Notes under the pieces: model-generated
Seen by the model: the letters and a program-made list of their open reading frames with translations, nothing else
What the model was told of the DNA's origin: nothing
The model's database searches: none
NCBI GenBank assembly: GCA_014730235.1
Contig: WJIO01000446.1
Span: 1-40,247 of the forward strand
Direction of reading: 5' to 3'
From: Candidatus Poribacteria bacterium
Lineage (GTDB): Bacteria > Poribacteria > DTPJ01 > WJIO01
Length of the DNA stretch: 40,247 nucleotides
Shown: one piece after another, positions 16,673-25,729 of the stretch
How positions within the stretch are numbered: position 1 is the first letter of the stretch
How the letters are laid out: the number at the start of each line of letters is the position of its first letter
Position numbers and translations under genes: made by a program

Positions 16673-17326
16673 ATGCCTATCACCAAAGCCCTTTTCATAG
16701 GTAACAGCTACACTTTTTGCAACAAAATGCCCTGGATAGTCTCAAAACTTGCCGAATCGGCAGGAAAGCAGTTGGAAGTTGAGATGGTAACCCAGGGTGG
16801 TGTTGATTTTCAGTGGCATATAAATAATCAGGAAACCCTGGATGCCATAGACAAAGATATTTGGGATTTTATAGTTTTACAAAACCACAGTCTGGCTGCA
16901 GTGGAAAAACGGGATGATATGATTAAATACGGTGATATGCTAATTCAAAGAACACAGGAAACAAAAGCAAAGACGGTGCTTTTTATGACCTGGGCACGAC
17001 AGCATATACCGGAAATGATAGAGGATATTGTCGGGGCATATACGGAACTGGCGGAGAAGAATAATACGATTATTGCGCCGGTTGGTCTGGCATGGAAAAA
17101 GGCTCTGGAGGCAGACAAAGCTTTGATACTTCATACAGAAGACAAGAGCCACCCCAATCCCCTGGGATCATATCTTGTCGCCTGCGTTTTCTACTCAACG
17201 TTTTATAATGCCAGCCCGGAAGGTCTTGCAGGAAGAATAGAGATTGATGGCGAAACTATAGTTGATCTACCTGATAGTCAGGCTGCTTTTTTGCAATCAA
17301 CGGCTTGGTTTGCAACAGGTGGGTAA
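16673..17326 (+). CDS. SGNH/GDSL-type hydrolase
   Basis: 217 residues from the ATG at 16673, which has AGGAGA 6 nt upstream; an earlier in-frame Met adds 21 unlikely residues over AT-rich spacer. Seen: nucleophile Ser12 in FIGNSYTF (the GNSxT form of block I), Asn71 in VLQNHSL, and the catalytic dyad Asp157/His160 in EDKSHPNPLGSYL. It has no signal peptide. This subgroup includes carbohydrate esterases and uncharacterised DUF4886-like proteins. It leads a + strand run (SGNH, kinase, isomerase, M14 peptidase) with gaps of about 35-60 bp. A role in deacylating a sugar or glycoconjugate is possible but not proven. Confidence 0.8.
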   Translation: MPITKALFIGNSYTFCNKMPWIVSKLAESAGKQLEVEMVTQGGVDFQWHINNQETLDAIDKDIWDFIVLQNHSLAAVEKRDDMIKYGDMLIQRTQETKAKTVLFMTWARQHIPEMIEDIVGAYTELAEKNNTIIAPVGLAWKKALEADKALILHTEDKSHPNPLGSYLVACVFYSTFYNASPEGLAGRIEIDGETIVDLPDSQAAFLQSTAWFATGG

Positions 17327-17361
17327 GATCAAATAAAATTAGTTGAAAAAGGTCAAAAAAA

Positions 17362-18291
17362 ATGAAAAAAACTATCCTGGCATTTGGAGAACTCTTGTGG
17401 GATTTGCTTCCTACTGAATCAGTCTTGGGAGGTGCGGTGTGTAATTTCATCTATCGTGTAAATTCCCTGGGTGATCGGGGAATCCTGGTTAGCCGACTGG
17501 GTAAAGACAAACTGGGTGAAAAGGCCTTTAAGAATGTGGCGGATCTGGGATTGAATAAGGATTACTTGCAGTGGGATAAAAATCATCCTACCGGTACAGT
17601 TCCGGTGTCTTTTGATGAAAATAACAACCCAAATTTTGTGATAATCCCCGATGTTGCCTATGACTACATTGAAATGACGGATTCACTCAAAGAAATTGCC
17701 CCAAAAGCCGATTGTATATGCTTCGGCACGCTGTCTCAAAGAGCACACAAAACCCGTGAAACCCTTATGGAACTGCTGGAACTAACAGAAAACAGCATAA
17801 AACTACTGGATATAAATCTAAGGAAAGATTGTTATAATAAAGAGACCATTGAATACTCCCTTGAAAAAGCTGATATTCTAAAGCTAAATGAAGATGAATT
17901 ATACGAAATCAGCGAGATATTTGGCATATATGGTGAAGATTTGATCCAGCTTTGTGAAAGCACAATCAAAGGATGGAACCTCAAATACTGCGTGGTTACA
18001 TTGGGATCAGAAGGGGCTTTAGCCGTCTCAGACGAAGGCGAAAAAGTTTACGATCCCGGATACAAAATCCAACTGGCCGACTCGGTAGGCGCAGGAGATG
18101 CCTTTACCGCAGGTTTTGCTTATAACATACTACGAAATAAACCTTTAGGTGATGCATGCAGGTTGGGTAACATTATGGGAGCACTGGTTTCCACCACAAA
18201 AGGTGCTACCGTGCCGATTTCCTCCCAGCAGATTGAAAGCTTTGACAAAAGCAGTATAGAACGCATTTACAGAAAAGAATTTATGATTTAA
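17362..18291 (+). CDS. PfkB family carbohydrate kinase (fructokinase-like)
   Basis: 309 residues, typical for ribokinase/PfkB enzymes that phosphorylate a sugar with ATP. The N-terminal GELLWDLLP and GGAVCNFIYRVNSLG blocks resemble fructokinases, and the ATP/anion-hole motif DSVGAGDAFTAGF carries catalytic Asp246. An AAAGG sequence precedes the ATG. It lies 35 bp after the SGNH gene and 45 bp before a sugar isomerase/epimerase gene, consistent with catabolism of a hexose or a related ketose. Fructose is the best guess, but substrate specificity cannot be read with confidence. Confidence 0.88.
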   Translation: MKKTILAFGELLWDLLPTESVLGGAVCNFIYRVNSLGDRGILVSRLGKDKLGEKAFKNVADLGLNKDYLQWDKNHPTGTVPVSFDENNNPNFVIIPDVAYDYIEMTDSLKEIAPKADCICFGTLSQRAHKTRETLMELLELTENSIKLLDINLRKDCYNKETIEYSLEKADILKLNEDELYEISEIFGIYGEDLIQLCESTIKGWNLKYCVVTLGSEGALAVSDEGEKVYDPGYKIQLADSVGAGDAFTAGFAYNILRNKPLGDACRLGNIMGALVSTTKGATVPISSQQIESFDKSSIERIYRKEFMI

Positions 18292-18336
18292 CTCAAATAT
18301 AACCGATCACGAATTACGGATTACGGAGAACCAATA

Positions 18337-19254
18337 ATGTCCTGGAAATTAGCACTACATACAGTAAGTTACGCAGGAGTCTGGCGAGGTCAGTCAAGCC
18401 TTCCTGTAGAAGATATACTGGACAAAGCGAAAGCCGCAGGTTACGAAGGTATAATGCTTATGTCCAAACGTCCTCATATATCAACTCTGGACATGGGAAC
18501 GGAAAAATATCAGAGCTTCAAAAACAAGCTGAAATCCCTTAACCTGCAAGTAGCATGTATCGCCGGATATACAGATTTTACAGCAGGAATTGAGCGACCT
18601 ATGTCACCTATGGCGGAAATGCATGCTGTATATATAAACGAGCTGGCCAGACTTGCAGTTGATCTGGGCACACCAATAATACGCATCTTTACCGGACTTG
18701 AGCGGGGAGGTGTGGTATTTGACAAACACTGGGAGGCATGTGTAAAAGGCCTGAAACTCGCTTCCCAACAGGCGGCTGAACATGGAGCAATACTGGTGGT
18801 TCAGAATCATCATGACGTAGGCGTTCATCACGATTCCATGCGCTGGCTTCTTGAGGAAGTGGACGAACCCAACTGTAAAGCCGCCTTTGACGCATGGGCA
18901 CCGGCTTTGCAGGATATGGAAGGTGAAGAGATTAAACAGGCTGTTTATGCCATGAAGCCGTTTATACTTCATACCACAGTCGCCGATTATGCAAGGCTTC
19001 CACGATACACTTACGATCCTACCATAAATACTTATAATAAAAAGATAAATGACATCCGTGCTGTGCCTATGGGCGAGGGCTTTGTGGATTACCCGGGCTT
19101 CTTTGCTGCTCTGGAAGACATTAATTACCAGGGTTGGGTAGCTTATGAAATGTGCGCACCATTAAAAGGCGGTGGAAGTATAGAAAACCTGGATAAATGC
19201 GCAAAAATCTTTGTAGATTACATGAAATCAGAAAAATGGCGCAATAAATCATAA
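18337..19254 (+). CDS. Sugar phosphate isomerase/epimerase (xylose isomerase-like TIM barrel)
   Basis: A 305-residue AP-endonuclease-2/xylose-isomerase-like TIM barrel. Likely metal-site segments are VVQNHHDVGVHHD (about 152-164), the AFDAWAPALQD strand (183-193) and the C-terminal GWVAYEMCAP (267-276), whose Glu takes the position of the usual last ligand. Members isomerise or epimerise sugars, inosose or hydroxypyruvate. CGGAGA precedes the ATG. The preceding spacer contains GATCACGAATTACGGATTACGG, one of several short ATCAC/ATTACGG repeats seen before genes in this window. Confidence 0.82.
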   Translation: MSWKLALHTVSYAGVWRGQSSLPVEDILDKAKAAGYEGIMLMSKRPHISTLDMGTEKYQSFKNKLKSLNLQVACIAGYTDFTAGIERPMSPMAEMHAVYINELARLAVDLGTPIIRIFTGLERGGVVFDKHWEACVKGLKLASQQAAEHGAILVVQNHHDVGVHHDSMRWLLEEVDEPNCKAAFDAWAPALQDMEGEEIKQAVYAMKPFILHTTVADYARLPRYTYDPTINTYNKKINDIRAVPMGEGFVDYPGFFAALEDINYQGWVAYEMCAPLKGGGSIENLDKCAKIFVDYMKSEKWRNKS

Positions 19255-19315
19255 AATACAAAAATTTACTGATCACAGATTATAGATCACTGATCACGAA
19301 ACAACGGAGGAAAAG

Positions 19316-20464
19316 TTGTCGTTTACAGTTCAAAACAATACACCTTATGGAAATGTAGCCGATGTTTGCATTGAATCTAACGAAAGCATAACAAAAGTAA
19401 GTTTCAGACCGCATCCCCACGGAGGCCCGGAGTGCCTTTGGTTCTGCTTCCGTCTCTGTAAAGAACCACAGGAACAAAGCCGCAAAGTCAGGCTTGTACT
19501 AAAAAATACCCAGAACATGCTGGGCGGCGGCGAACCTCACAACATGCGCCCGGTTATAAGATATGAAGGCAAAGACTGGCAAAGGTTGGGCGCGCCTATT
19601 GTAGAATATATGCTGGATGGTCGTAACCGGGCAATATGGCTGATTGACACTCCTGAAACCTTCGCCGACGTGGCTTACTGTTACCCTTATGGTCGGCCTG
19701 AACTGGATAAATTAATAGAGGAAACAAGCGGATACTGGAAAAGCGATATAATAGGCATAAGTCAGCAGGGGAGACCGTTAATCCGACTCAGCAACAGCTA
19801 CGGTGTAAAAGGCGGCAACCGTCCCGGTTTTTACCTCATATCCCGCCAGCATTCCGGCGAGACATCGGGATCATGGGTGCTGGATGGATTTCTGCGTTAT
19901 GTAGCAACTCTAGGGGAGAGCGCACCCCTGGTCTGGTCAATCCCCCTCACCAACATAGATGGGGTAGAACAGGGTGACTACGGCAAGGATAACTTCCCCT
20001 ACGACCTGAACCGAGCCTGGGCTCAGCCACCTATGCGCCACGAAGTGCTGGTATTCCAGCGAGACATGCAGCGATGGAAACAGCAATGCAAACCAGCCGC
20101 AGCCATAGATTTCCACGCCCCAGGAGCTTGCGAGACAAACGGTATGTATTGCTTTTTACCGGATCCCGAAACAGCCAGAGATCACCATGACTCAGTAATA
20201 AATGTAGCCAATATCATAGCAGAATTCCTGGGCAAAGAATACGCCGCCGATCCTTTCGGTAAGGTGGCCAACTATAAATCCCGATGGGAAACACCCAGCT
20301 TCTCAAGATACGGCTGGACGGCCTTTAATATACCCAGCTTTACCATCGAAAACCCATACGCCATGGTGAAAAGTATGGTTTTGACTCGGGAGAAATACCG
20401 GGAAGCGGGAGAACGCATAGCAAAAGCTGTTATATCAACTTTGAAGAAGCGAAATGGAAATTAA
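19316..20464 (+). CDS. M14-family zinc carboxypeptidase (cytosolic carboxypeptidase-like)
   Basis: 382 residues. An N-terminal beta-sandwich-like region (about 1-125) precedes the metallopeptidase domain. Zinc ligands His179 and Glu182 (RQHSGETSG) and His267 (DFHAPG), substrate-binding DLNR (230-233) and catalytic Glu345 (FTIENPYA) are visible. The layout of N-terminal sandwich plus M14 domain is that of CCP-like enzymes, which remove C-terminal residues from peptides or amidated conjugates. It starts at TTG, with ACGGAGG just upstream. There is no signal peptide. It closes the SGNH-kinase-isomerase run; its natural substrate is unknown. Confidence 0.85.
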   Translation: MSFTVQNNTPYGNVADVCIESNESITKVSFRPHPHGGPECLWFCFRLCKEPQEQSRKVRLVLKNTQNMLGGGEPHNMRPVIRYEGKDWQRLGAPIVEYMLDGRNRAIWLIDTPETFADVAYCYPYGRPELDKLIEETSGYWKSDIIGISQQGRPLIRLSNSYGVKGGNRPGFYLISRQHSGETSGSWVLDGFLRYVATLGESAPLVWSIPLTNIDGVEQGDYGKDNFPYDLNRAWAQPPMRHEVLVFQRDMQRWKQQCKPAAAIDFHAPGACETNGMYCFLPDPETARDHHDSVINVANIIAEFLGKEYAADPFGKVANYKSRWETPSFSRYGWTAFNIPSFTIENPYAMVKSMVLTREKYREAGERIAKAVISTLKKRNGN

Positions 20465-20517
20465 CTTGACTTTATCAAAATAACAGCATAACTTCAGAAT
20501 CATTATTGAAAATCTCT

Positions 20518-20723
20518 GGCTCTTCCGAATTGAGTGTGGAAATAATTTAAAAACTTTCTAAGCATGTCATTCCTGCGAAAATCTTATTCCTTTTTGCTCA
20601 AGCTTTTTGAAAAAGCTTGAAGCAGGAATCCAGTAGATCCGCATAAAGACTAGATTCCTGCTTCCGCAGGAATGACAGCATAAAGAAGCTTCTTATCTTT
20701 ACCACACTAAACCCGGATGAACC
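20518..20723 (-). mobile_element. MITE-like element, copy 4 (arm A right), enlarged, with TSD
   Basis: 206 bp between GGCTCTTCCGAATTGAGTG and ACTAAACCCGGATGAACC. The flanks AAATCTCT (20510-20517) and AGATCTCT (20724-20731) match at 7 of 8 bases. The core includes a nested palindrome, CAAGCTTTTTGAAAAAGCTTG, related to the one in copy 2, and the GAATCCAGTAGATC segment shared with copy 3. It occupies most of the 327-bp gap between the convergent M14 and LamG genes; nothing else is seen there. Confidence 0.85.
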
Positions 20724-20791
20724 AGATCTCTTAGGGTTTAGGTATATACTTTAGACCGCATTAATATTTCTTTTACACGCAATTTCAATCA

Positions 20792-21559
20792 TTAATATAA
20801 CGGAATATATTTAGTTTTAATTATACTCCACTTAGCGGGAATTTTGTCGCCGGACATCTCCACAGCCACAGGCCCATTCATGGCCTGTTTTATTTCGTTT
20901 TCATCTAATGCTACGCTGTATATCCTGATTTCATCCAGCACACCGGGGAATGTGGTGATTCCGGCTTGCCAGTCATCCGCTCCTATCCACAGGTCTAAAT
21001 CAGAGACGGCCATGGGCGGCACTCCCGGTGTCTCTCCTTCCATTACACCGTTTATATACATCCTGAGAGCATCACCGTCATAAGTTCCGGCGAAGTGATA
21101 CCACTCGCCCACTTCAAAGACTGTTGCTGACTCCACAAAGGCATTATCGGGCTTTACCAGAAAATCCAGGGAATCCGCCGCGCCAAAGTCAAACAGTAGA
21201 AAGATAGAATCGTTTTTCGAAAGCAACCTGCGCTGACCAGCGATGGGCTCGTTAAGCTTGAACCAGCCCATTATGGTTACGGCTTCGGATAAGTCCAATT
21301 GGTCATCATCAGGCACCACAATATAACCACCGCCGGGCCCAAAATCCAGGGCTTTTCCGAATTTTCCATCTACCCACTGGGCTTCTTCCATCAACTCGCC
21401 GTTGTGACCATTACCCGAAGCATCCTTTATATCAACTCCAGAACCTTCATCCATGGGCCAGTATCCCACCAGAGCTTCCTCTGCCTGACCTAAAGCCATT
21501 GGGATAATAACAAGTAAAAACGATAATGTAAGGATAAGAAAAATAAGCCTTATAGTCAT
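20792..21559 (-). CDS. Exported LamG-domain (concanavalin-like) protein
   Basis: 255 residues. A signal peptide (about 1-26, ending at LGQAEE) precedes one LamG/laminin-G-like domain: VGYWPMDEGSG and DASGNGHNGEL at its start, GWFKLNEP in the middle, YINGVMEG and FPGVLDEIRIYSVALDENEI at its end. Such domains bind glycans or calcium-dependent ligands outside the cell. The C-terminus AVEMSGDKIPAKWSIIK shares the G...W..IK pattern with the second LamG protein at 34.8-35.6 kb. An excellent CAGGAGGT precedes the ATG. It lies about 100 bp after the transaldolase-like gene, with a strong hairpin between them. Confidence 0.85.
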   Translation of the reverse strand: MTIRLIFLILTLSFLLVIIPMALGQAEEALVGYWPMDEGSGVDIKDASGNGHNGELMEEAQWVDGKFGKALDFGPGGGYIVVPDDDQLDLSEAVTIMGWFKLNEPIAGQRRLLSKNDSIFLLFDFGAADSLDFLVKPDNAFVESATVFEVGEWYHFAGTYDGDALRMYINGVMEGETPGVPPMAVSDLDLWIGADDWQAGITTFPGVLDEIRIYSVALDENEIKQAMNGPVAVEMSGDKIPAKWSIIKTKYIPLY

Positions 21560-21593
21560 ATTTTAATACCTCCTGAAGTAATTAAACAGATTT

Positions 21594-21628
21594 AAAACAA
21601 AATAGGCGCGGCAGGAACCGCGCCTATT
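21594..21628 (-). terminator. Strong GC-rich hairpin terminator/attenuator after the transaldolase-like gene
   Basis: A perfect 11-bp stem (AATAGGCGCGG at 21601-21611, CCGCGCCTATT at 21618-21628) with a 6-nt loop. On the - strand it is followed by TTTTGTTTT. It lies between the transaldolase-like gene and the LamG gene on the same strand, so it may lower or end transcription into the LamG gene. Confidence 0.75.
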
Positions 21629-21659
21629 AAGGAAAAACATCTTTTTTTGTGGACGGAAA

Positions 21660-23606
21660 TTATTTACCTGCCACTTCTTTTGCCAGGTCTACACACTTAG
21701 CAGCGAAGGTATCATAAGCCTTCTTAAATTCTGTGCTTGTTTTCTGGACTGAACCGAAGTTTGGCCATTCCTCGGGTTTCAGGCCTTCTGTATACCATTT
21801 TTCCACGTCAATACCCACTTCAAGCAGCAGTTCCTTTAAAGCCGGCGTAAGATTATAACCTCTTACGAAGTCATCAAGTTTGGTAAGCCTCTTTTCCACA
21901 TCTGGATCAAATCTATCCAGCACCGATTCCCGGTAGTCCTCCAGATTAAATCCTGCCTCTTCTGATGCCAACTGCACGGCCCTGGCATGGTTGGGAAATT
22001 CTGTATGACACATGTTAGTTTTACCCAGAGCATCCAGTGTATCAGCAGGAACACGCTTGGAAGCTGGCAAAACATCCATTGATTCCAGTATCCATTTGGC
22101 CTGTTCTTCGTCCAGATCATAGGTCTTTGAAAGGTAGCTGATCCACTTTGGCCTGTTTTCCGGGCTGTAATATATCCAGTAAACACCACGAGCTACCAGC
22201 GTTCCACCCTTTTTCAGATCAGCTTCCAGAAGCTTTGTCTCATCTTCTGACATGCCAGCCAGTTTTGCGGCTTCAATAAACGTGGGCTGATCCAGAGATT
22301 TCATATTCTTATAAGCGCATACCACACGGGCTTTTTTGGCTATTGTGCTGGCTTCTGACAGAAGCTCTTCGTCGGCTGAAACCTCTTTTGCCAGCTTATC
22401 CAGCAGTTCGGCGGCTTTATCCCTGTCTTTTTCAGCAGCGGCGACAAAAATCTTCTCCGCTTCCACTTCCCTGAGGTGACTGACGAAACGGCCACCCATG
22501 TTAGTCTCATAAGTTCTGACCACATCATTACCGGCTTTAGCGGCTTTGGCTTTGCCCTCAAAAGCATCGAGAACTAACTGTACCTCCTGAGCTACGGTAT
22601 AAACAACGGTGTTGTTTGTTCCAATACCCTCGCTGTTCAGAACTGTGGTTATCTTCCTTGCTGCCTTATCGCCTCCTGAAACCTTAAAAACTATGCATGG
22701 GCCGGTCTTTCCAGCATTATCGTCCAGACCCAGCATACGGTCATAATCTTTAAGGAAATCTGCTGCCAGACTATGGGCATTTCGGGCATCCTCAATGCTG
22801 GCCTCGGCCTGGTCTGCAATATTGGGGTTAAGCTGGAAGCTGACCATGTAATCTTTGAGTCCGGTATACAGGGCCAGAGGACGGAAGATGGATAGATTTG
22901 GCCAAAGGGCTATCAGTGTTCCTGCCATGGTTATTTCATTCGCATGGTCTTCCGGGTTCTGCTTCCAGTCGTCGTGCTTGTCAATTTCCTCTTTCAGTTC
23001 ATCGATCAGGCTTACATCTTCGTCAAAGGCTTTAGCTGCCAGAACCGGGTTTGTGGATACCTGGCAAAAACCATAATGACGCAGGTATTCCAGACCCCTG
23101 GCAAAGTCATTTCCGAACTTGCAGTATCCGTCACCTATCATTTCCCAGTATACGCCGCTCCGCATGTTTTTTTTCAACAGCATCAGAAAGGATCGTCCAG
23201 CGTTATCTGTATACAAATCAGGCTCGATCCGCTCTGCCAACAAAGCGGTCAAACTGTCAGCCATATTGACGGATTTCATATCTTTCAGGAAATTTTCCAC
23301 TACCTTTGCCATCGCTTCTTTATCGCCAATGCCATCGATCTCCATGAGTACCTGTTCCAGGGCAGCGTCTATTTCATCAGAGTTGTAGCCCACGATCTCT
23401 GCGTCTCTGCCCACCAGATTCATACCCATACGGATCAACGTTTCGCATACCTGTTCTGTGGACTTAGCCTGAATACGAATAGCCGGGAACATATCTTTTA
23501 CACGGGCTACCAGAGTGCCGGGTTCTGGTTTAATTAAAATCTGGTCTGCAACAGCCAGGGTAAATCCTTTTTCGAATGCTTCCTTTATAGCTTCCATGTT
23601 AGCCAT
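21660..23606 (-). CDS. Transaldolase-like TIM-barrel protein with long N- and C-terminal extensions
   Basis: 648 residues, roughly twice a normal transaldolase. The central part (about 165-385) carries transaldolase landmarks: CQVSTNPVLAAKAF (181-194, compare GVTTNPSL), the strand VSFQLNPN (255-262), a candidate Schiff-base Lys308 in IVFKVSGG, the GIGTNNTVVYTVAQ block (327-340) and MGGRFVSHLRE (370-380, compare the PFVGR phosphate site). The N-terminal 160 and C-terminal 260 residues are mostly helical, charged and unrecognised. It may be a bona fide aldol-transfer enzyme or a paralogue with a new substrate. GGAGG precedes the ATG. The upstream gap holds a hairpin repeat (23660-23693) and MITE copy 5. 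Confidence 0.65.
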   Translation of the reverse strand: MANMEAIKEAFEKGFTLAVADQILIKPEPGTLVARVKDMFPAIRIQAKSTEQVCETLIRMGMNLVGRDAEIVGYNSDEIDAALEQVLMEIDGIGDKEAMAKVVENFLKDMKSVNMADSLTALLAERIEPDLYTDNAGRSFLMLLKKNMRSGVYWEMIGDGYCKFGNDFARGLEYLRHYGFCQVSTNPVLAAKAFDEDVSLIDELKEEIDKHDDWKQNPEDHANEITMAGTLIALWPNLSIFRPLALYTGLKDYMVSFQLNPNIADQAEASIEDARNAHSLAADFLKDYDRMLGLDDNAGKTGPCIVFKVSGGDKAARKITTVLNSEGIGTNNTVVYTVAQEVQLVLDAFEGKAKAAKAGNDVVRTYETNMGGRFVSHLREVEAEKIFVAAAEKDRDKAAELLDKLAKEVSADEELLSEASTIAKKARVVCAYKNMKSLDQPTFIEAAKLAGMSEDETKLLEADLKKGGTLVARGVYWIYYSPENRPKWISYLSKTYDLDEEQAKWILESMDVLPASKRVPADTLDALGKTNMCHTEFPNHARAVQLASEEAGFNLEDYRESVLDRFDPDVEKRLTKLDDFVRGYNLTPALKELLLEVGIDVEKWYTEGLKPEEWPNFGSVQKTSTEFKKAYDTFAAKCVDLAKEVAGK

Positions 23607-23659
23607 TTATTAACCTCCTTGATTGGTTTATTTCTAATATTTGTCATTCTGAACATTGT

Positions 23660-23693
23660 GTAGGTTGGGTTTCGCAAACTCAACCCAACCTAC
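23660..23693. repeat. Hairpin repeat GTAGGTTGGGTT...CAACCCAACCTAC
   Basis: GTAGGTTGGGTTT and its near-perfect reverse complement enclose a short TCGCAAAC-type loop. A degenerate relative ending ACCAACCTACAATTAC lies at 32801-32834, upstream of the DUF4832 gene. Confidence 0.6.
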
Positions 23694-23700
23694 AATTAAT

Positions 23701-23820
23701 GGCTCTTCCGGGTTCCGTGTGGTTATAATTAAAAATTCTCTCAGCTTGTCATTCATGCTTTCGCAGGAATGACAGCATATAGAAGTTTCTTATCTTTAAC
23801 ACAATGAACCCGGAAGAACC
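23701..23820 (-). mobile_element. MITE-like element, copy 5 (arm B left, arm A right), intact with perfect TSD
   Basis: 120 bp, the same length as copy 1 but in the opposite orientation. It begins GGCTCTTCCGGGTTCCGTGT and ends AATGAACCCGGAAGAACC. The flanks are identical: CAATTAAT at 23693-23700 and at 23821-23828. One base change disturbs the core palindrome (TCATTCATGC). It lies in the 305-bp gap between the sulfatase stop and the transaldolase-like start. Confidence 0.9.
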
Positions 23821-23911
23821 CAATTAATTTGATGAGCATATAGGCCTACACTAATTTACTTAATGCAACTATTATACTATGATATTTATATTCATACAAG
23901 AATTTAAGCGG

Positions 23912-25723
23912 TTAAATCTTTTTTGCATACACAAAATACGCGCCTACAGTAAAATCATTATTATCCGTCAGATAAGTCTGCATGCGTGTTACACCAGATT
24001 TTAGTGTAAAATTAAACTTAACACCTCTGGCATTGGGATCAACAGACTTTGACTTTTCCTGGTCTCCGATCTTCATCCTGGCGGATTTTAGATCAAGGGC
24101 ATTGCCGCCAGTATACCAGTCCTTTATCTCACCCGGTATACCCTCTGTCATATTTCTGTCCTCTTCCTTGGGCCATCGGCGAAGCTCAAATTGGTAGTCG
24201 CCGTTCTCAGCTATTTCTACAATCCAGTAACCGTTACATTCCACACCCTGACGTACCATTCCCTGGTTCCATGCGCAGGTTTCACCGTGCCAGTCGTGGG
24301 TGGTAATCCGGGCTTCATCTTCTTTGTCAGAACCTATAACAATGGGGCAGTCATCATCGAAGGTTGCGGAGACAATATCCCACCATTTTTCGTAATGCTC
24401 CCGCAGTTCTTCTACCACATCGGGATGATCTTCTGCAATATTATTCCTCTGTCCGGGATCAGCCTGGATATCATAAAGTTCAACGCCGTTTATTAATCGC
24501 CACTGATATGTCATGGTCGCGCTCTTACGCCATTTGATGGGATATTCCACGCGCTGGGAATCGGTAACAACAACCCGATCCGGCCAGTTATCAGCATCAC
24601 CCATTATCAGGGATTTAATGCTTGTACCGTGAAAATCAGCACCTTCCGGCGTTTTTAAATCGCACATATCAATCAGCGTGGGCATAAGGTCAATGTTAGC
24701 TGTAAGTTCTTTAACGTCTCTACCTTCGTTCAAACCGCCATCTGGCCAATACATAAACAGGGGTGTCCTGTGACCGCCTTCGTATTCTGAGCCTTTAACG
24801 CCCCTCATACCTGCGTTGTAACCCTCAGTTACAAAGCTGTTCCTGTCCAGACGACAACCCTCAGCCGTACCATTATCCGTCATCCAGATAAGTATGGTAT
24901 TTTCTTCGATTCCCAGTTCTTTAAGTTTAGCTCTTAGCCGACCTACATTATCATCAATATTGGTAATCATGCCATAGAAATTAGCCCGGGAATCCGGCAC
25001 TTTGCCTTTATAGGGATCGCTGTAGGAATCATCCACATTAAAAGGCCCGTGAGGCGCATTGGTGGAAAGATAACAGAAGAAAGGTTCGTCTTTATTCTGC
25101 TCTATAAATTTCATGGCTTCCCTGAACCATACATCGGTGCAGTAGCCCTCAAAGGCTTCGGGTACGCCGTTGCGCATGTAGGTATCATCAAAATAGTCGT
25201 TGCCCCAGTAATCGGGTGTCTGACTGACACCACCGCCGCCGTGATAAAGGGCGGTCTGGAATCCCCGGTCATGGGGTCTGAAAGGTACGTTATCCCCCAG
25301 ATGCCACTTGCCGAACATTCCCGTTTTATAACCACCGGCGTTAAACGCGTCGGCCATGGTAACCTCGTTGGCCCGTAACAGGGAACGCCCCATTATGGTG
25401 TGCCATACGCCGGTGCAGTTGCAGTATCTGCCCGTCATAATCCCGGCCCGGGTAGGCGCACAGGTAGGGCCAACATGAAAATTGTCCAGCCTGACGCTCT
25501 CGCTGTGGAGATTATCAATATTCGGCGTCCGGATAATGGGATTTCCATGACACCCCAGATCACCGTAACCCTGGTCATCTGTAATAACAAAGACAACGTT
25601 AGGCCTCGCACCAACATTCTCCTTATCAGGCATATTTTTTCCTCCTGTGTATTTTATATTAAGCGCAAGACCTGCGGCCGCGCATGTTTTAATGAAATCT
25701 CTGCGATTTATCAGATTATTCAT
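23912..25723 (-). CDS. Tat-exported sulfatase (formylglycine-dependent, alkaline phosphatase superfamily)
   Basis: 603 residues. A twin-arginine signal (NRRDFIKTCAAAGLAL, about 6-21) indicates folded export to the periplasm. The catalytic motif CAPTR (88-92) provides the Cys to be converted to formylglycine, and Asp49/Asp50 in VITDDQGYGDLG bind calcium. The C-terminal part, including WYTGGNALDLKSARM, is an extended beta-rich region typical of family S1 arylsulfatases. It would remove sulfate esters from glycans. No maturase gene is in the window. The ATG has no Shine-Dalgarno, and MITE copy 6 begins only 6 bp upstream of it. Confidence 0.92.
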   Translation of the reverse strand: MNNLINRRDFIKTCAAAGLALNIKYTGGKNMPDKENVGARPNVVFVITDDQGYGDLGCHGNPIIRTPNIDNLHSESVRLDNFHVGPTCAPTRAGIMTGRYCNCTGVWHTIMGRSLLRANEVTMADAFNAGGYKTGMFGKWHLGDNVPFRPHDRGFQTALYHGGGGVSQTPDYWGNDYFDDTYMRNGVPEAFEGYCTDVWFREAMKFIEQNKDEPFFCYLSTNAPHGPFNVDDSYSDPYKGKVPDSRANFYGMITNIDDNVGRLRAKLKELGIEENTILIWMTDNGTAEGCRLDRNSFVTEGYNAGMRGVKGSEYEGGHRTPLFMYWPDGGLNEGRDVKELTANIDLMPTLIDMCDLKTPEGADFHGTSIKSLIMGDADNWPDRVVVTDSQRVEYPIKWRKSATMTYQWRLINGVELYDIQADPGQRNNIAEDHPDVVEELREHYEKWWDIVSATFDDDCPIVIGSDKEDEARITTHDWHGETCAWNQGMVRQGVECNGYWIVEIAENGDYQFELRRWPKEEDRNMTEGIPGEIKDWYTGGNALDLKSARMKIGDQEKSKSVDPNARGVKFNFTLKSGVTRMQTYLTDNNDFTVGAYFVYAKKI

Positions 25724-25729
25724 AAATCT

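Noticed and set aside
22944-23537. 197-residue antisense reading frame in the transaldolase-like gene
   Set aside because: Codon shadow of the opposite strand; the sequence is low-complexity and unlike any family.
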